Source: Chitinophagaceae bacterium (GTDB taxonomy: Bacteria; Bacteroidota; Bacteroidia; Chitinophagales; Chitinophagaceae). From it: DNA of 7,426 nucleotides. Below, piece by piece: positions 5,678 through 7,426 of the stretch (its first letter is position 1; every line of letters begins with the position of its first letter). Below the pieces are notes generated by a model. It made no database searches and was not told where the DNA came from. It saw only the letters and a list, made by a program, of their open reading frames with translations. The stretch spans positions 1-7,426 of the forward strand of contig CANKNL010000153.1 of the NCBI GenBank assembly GCA_947483345.1. Reading direction: 5' to 3'. Position numbers and translations under genes: made by a program.

Positions 5678-6580
5678 ATGAAAAAAGCCCTGATACAACT
5701 TCATATTGCTGTTTTTTTGGCGGGCTTTACTGCGATCATTGGTAAATTAATTACCCTTAATGAAGGCTTGTTGGTTTGGTACAGGTTGTTAATTACCGTA
5801 CTCACTTTAGGGGTACTGTTGTTTTATAAAAAGCAACTGATAAGCATTCCTATAAAAGAGGTACTCAAAATTTTTGGGGTAGGTACCATTGTGGCCATTC
5901 ACTGGGTTACTTTTTATGGTAGCGTTAAATATGCCAATGTTTCTGTTGCCCTGGTCTGTTTTAGTGCTACGGGCTTCTTTACGGCTTTTTTTGAACCGCT
6001 GATTTTAAAAAGAAAAATTTCCTTAATTGAAATAGGCCTGGGCCTGATTGCCATCTCAGGCATTTATATCATTTTCGATTTTCATCCTCAGTACAAATTG
6101 GGGGTTATTTTTGGTATTATTTCTGCATTTGGCAGTTCCTTGTTTCCTATTTTCAATAAAAAATTATTAATCACCTATACGCCTAAAATTCTTACACTAT
6201 ATGAGTTGGGGGGTGGTTTATTGGCCTTAACGGTTTTAGTTCCGTTTTATTTAATGCAATTTCCGGCTACCTATTATTTGCCAAATACAACTGATTGGTT
6301 GTGGTTGTTGGTATTGGCCTGGTTATGTACCGTATTGAGTTTTGATTTGCAACTGAATGCATTAAAAAAATTATCAGCGTTTACAGCCAATCTCACTTAT
6401 AATCTTGAACCGGTTTATGGTATTATCCTGGCTTTTTTATTTTTTAGGGAAAATGAAAACCTGCAGCGTGAATTTTATATCGGCGTTTTATTGATTTTGC
6501 TGGCAGTAGCCCTGCAGATGTTGAGGATTGCCCGGCAGCAACAAAAACTAAAACTGGAAAGTACAGGTATATTAAATTAA
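5678..6580 (+). CDS. EamA/DMT-family permease
   Basis: The 300-residue protein is almost entirely hydrophobic and resolves into about ten membrane helices in two homologous halves. This is the standard size and layout for the drug/metabolite transporter superfamily with two EamA domains. The first half contains WYRLLITVLTLG and HWVTFYGSVKYANVSVAL, where the family's conserved RxxxA/T-like helix and the small-residue-rich fourth helix fall. The second half begins near GVIFGIISAFGSSLFPIFNKK and includes FTANLTYNLEPVYGIILAFLFFRE, the typical helix 9-10 region with an N-x-EPV motif. It is an inner-membrane exporter or importer of a small metabolite; the substrate cannot be read from sequence. It is the only plus-strand gene here, divergent from the DUF2723 gene and convergent with the OsmC-like gene, with which it overlaps by 4 bp. 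The soluble tail (RIARQQQKLKLE) is basic, consistent with a cytoplasmic C-terminus. Confidence 0.9.
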   Translation: MKKALIQLHIAVFLAGFTAIIGKLITLNEGLLVWYRLLITVLTLGVLLFYKKQLISIPIKEVLKIFGVGTIVAIHWVTFYGSVKYANVSVALVCFSATGFFTAFFEPLILKRKISLIEIGLGLIAISGIYIIFDFHPQYKLGVIFGIISAFGSSLFPIFNKKLLITYTPKILTLYELGGGLLALTVLVPFYLMQFPATYYLPNTTDWLWLLVLAWLCTVLSFDLQLNALKKLSAFTANLTYNLEPVYGIILAFLFFRENENLQREFYIGVLLILLAVALQMLRIARQQQKLKLESTGILN

Positions 6581-6999
6581 TCCAAAAAATCGATAGCTAT
6601 TTCCACGGCAGCAAATGCTTTAAACATGGCACTAACGCCACAATATTTATCCAGCGATAAGGATACTGCTTTTTCTACTTTGTTTTGATCTCCGGGTTCA
6701 ACTTTTATTTTGTATGTGAGTTTTATACGGTTATAAATCTTTGGATGTTCATCCGTCAGGTTCGCCTCTATATCCATACTGAAATGGCTGAAAACGACTT
6801 TCATTTTATTTAAAATAGATACGATGTCAATACCGGTGCATCCGGCAAAAGAAGCCAGCATCAAGCGTTTAGGACTAGGGCCGCTGTCAGCGCCACCATC
6901 ATCTGCTGTAGTATCCATCCTTAAGCTGTGTCCATTAATATTTGCCGTAAAGGCCATGTTTTCGTTGAATACTGTTGAAACTGAATGTGTCGTCATCAT
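6577..6999 (-). CDS. OsmC-like protein (YhfA type)
   Basis: The 140-residue protein matches the OsmC/Ohr superfamily in length and layout. A short N-terminal beta region is followed by GPSPKRLMLASFAGCTGIDIVSIL (40-63) with the first cysteine at C54. The second cysteine, C120, is in DKYCGVSAMF (117-126), a form I associate with the YhfA-like subgroup. OsmC and Ohr proteins reduce organic hydroperoxides in the cytoplasm using two cysteines; YhfA-type members are less well characterised, so peroxidase activity is inferred. The gene starts inside the stop region of the upstream PA14-like gene (ATGATGA), so translation is probably coupled; M1 (6999) and M2 (6996) are equally possible starts. Its stop codon interlocks with that of the EamA transporter on the other strand, and no terminator hairpin is evident beyond it. 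Confidence 0.88.
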   Translation of the reverse strand: MMTTHSVSTVFNENMAFTANINGHSLRMDTTADDGGADSGPSPKRLMLASFAGCTGIDIVSILNKMKVVFSHFSMDIEANLTDEHPKIYNRIKLTYKIKVEPGDQNKVEKAVSLSLDKYCGVSAMFKAFAAVEIAIDFLD

Positions 7000-7426
7000 T
7001 TATTGTTTAGTGGAATTAATTTAAAAATCAGGGTAGCATAACCGGTGTTTTCTACCTGTTCAACTCTGATGGTATGTTTTCCGTTTAATGAAACAGTGGC
7101 CTGGTGATGGGTATCTTCATCATATTTATATTTGGATACATCCCAAAAGTCGATTATCAACCTGTCATCAACAAATATTTTTACCAGGTCATCAGCGGTT
7201 ACGCTTAATTGATAAAAACCTTTTTCAACTTCTACTGTTCCGGTTGCCACAAGGGCAAAAGAATCTGCCGGTAAATTTTTACCAATGGCTCCCCACCAGG
7301 TATAATCCAGTTTTTTTGTTTGCTCAAATTTTACAGGGCTGTTGTTATAAACAGATTTAAACTGCTCATAATTTTTATTGGGGTCATGTGCAGCATCCCA
7401 GTTGTACCAGTTTACGTTCCAGTTAA
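6996..7426 (-). CDS. C-terminal part of a probable PA14-domain protein (5' end outside window)
   Basis: The frame is open from the right edge (first full codon at 7424) to the TGA at 6996-6998, giving 142 residues. An apparent GTG start at 7250 is internal, because clearly related coding sequence continues upstream of it (WWGAIGKNLPADSFALVATG). The segment GFYQLSVTADDLVKIFVDD followed by LIIDFWD, then HQATVSLNGKHTIRVEQVENTGYATL, follows the PA14 pattern: tensed beta strands, a conserved DD pair, VDxxLIID and a glycan-binding-like HxIRVE strand. PA14 domains bind carbohydrates and occur in secreted hydrolases, adhesins and beta-helix proteins; which of these applies is not visible. The upstream residues NWNVNWYNWDAAHDP and WWG resemble the linker preceding this domain in secreted beta-helix proteins, from memory. 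It overlaps the OsmC-like gene by 4 bp, an unexpected partner for an extracellular protein. Confidence 0.72.
   Translation of the reverse strand, partial: NWNVNWYNWDAAHDPNKNYEQFKSVYNNSPVKFEQTKKLDYTWWGAIGKNLPADSFALVATGTVEVEKGFYQLSVTADDLVKIFVDDRLIIDFWDVSKYKYDEDTHHQATVSLNGKHTIRVEQVENTGYATLIFKLIPLNNK

Noticed and set aside
6824..7024. Plus-strand open frames opposite the OsmC-like and PA14-like genes (also 7088-7360)
   Set aside because: Antisense to genes with clear family motifs; no motif or convincing start signal of their own.
6996..7250. An 84-residue stand-alone small protein starting at GTG 7250
   Set aside because: The frame remains open and coding-like to the right edge, with conserved-looking sequence upstream of the GTG. 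It is the end of a longer protein.

Overview
The window looks like a chromosomal segment from a member of the Bacteroidota, plausibly a Chitinophagaceae-like lineage. The reasons are AT-rich spacers, no strong Shine-Dalgarno sequences, a TAnnTTTG-type -7 promoter box, a large DUF2723 membrane protein, a GxxExxY-family protein and the MoxR-like ATPase plus VWA-protein pair. The taxonomic call rests on gene content and motif style only; no marker gene is present. Every gene except the EamA transporter lies on the minus strand.

Left block (1-2036, read right to left): a VWA-domain protein with an intact MIDAS motif, then a small GxxExxY protein of the PD-(D/E)XK nuclease fold, then the N-terminal 141 residues of an AAA+ ATPase of the Mg-chelatase ChlI/MoxR type, cut by the window edge. 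ATPase and VWA partners normally act together as an ATP-driven chaperone or insertase-like machine. Here the GxxExxY gene sits between them and is bracketed by a 20-bp imperfect inverted repeat (477-496 and 913-932, 17 of 20 positions matching). The arms are built from 8-bp units of the form GYCTTMCC, and a related copy forms the very 3' end of the VWA gene. This is the most unusual structure in the window and suggests a small repeat-bounded insertion cassette.

Middle block (2263-5519): a strong symmetric hairpin terminator ends a 1057-residue DUF2723 (TMEM260-related) polytopic membrane protein, a predicted GT-C-like glycosyltransferase and possibly a protein O-mannosyltransferase. Its promoter has a perfect TATATTTG -7 box, which also shows that the upstream TTG codon is not the start.

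Right block (5678-7426): an EamA/DMT transporter reads rightward from a possibly leaderless promoter. Its stop codon interlocks with that of a convergent OsmC-like protein (4-bp overlap). The OsmC gene is in turn coupled by an ATGA overlap to the 3' end of a probable PA14-domain protein that enters from the right edge. No RNA genes, CRISPR arrays, prophage genes or recognised transposases were seen.
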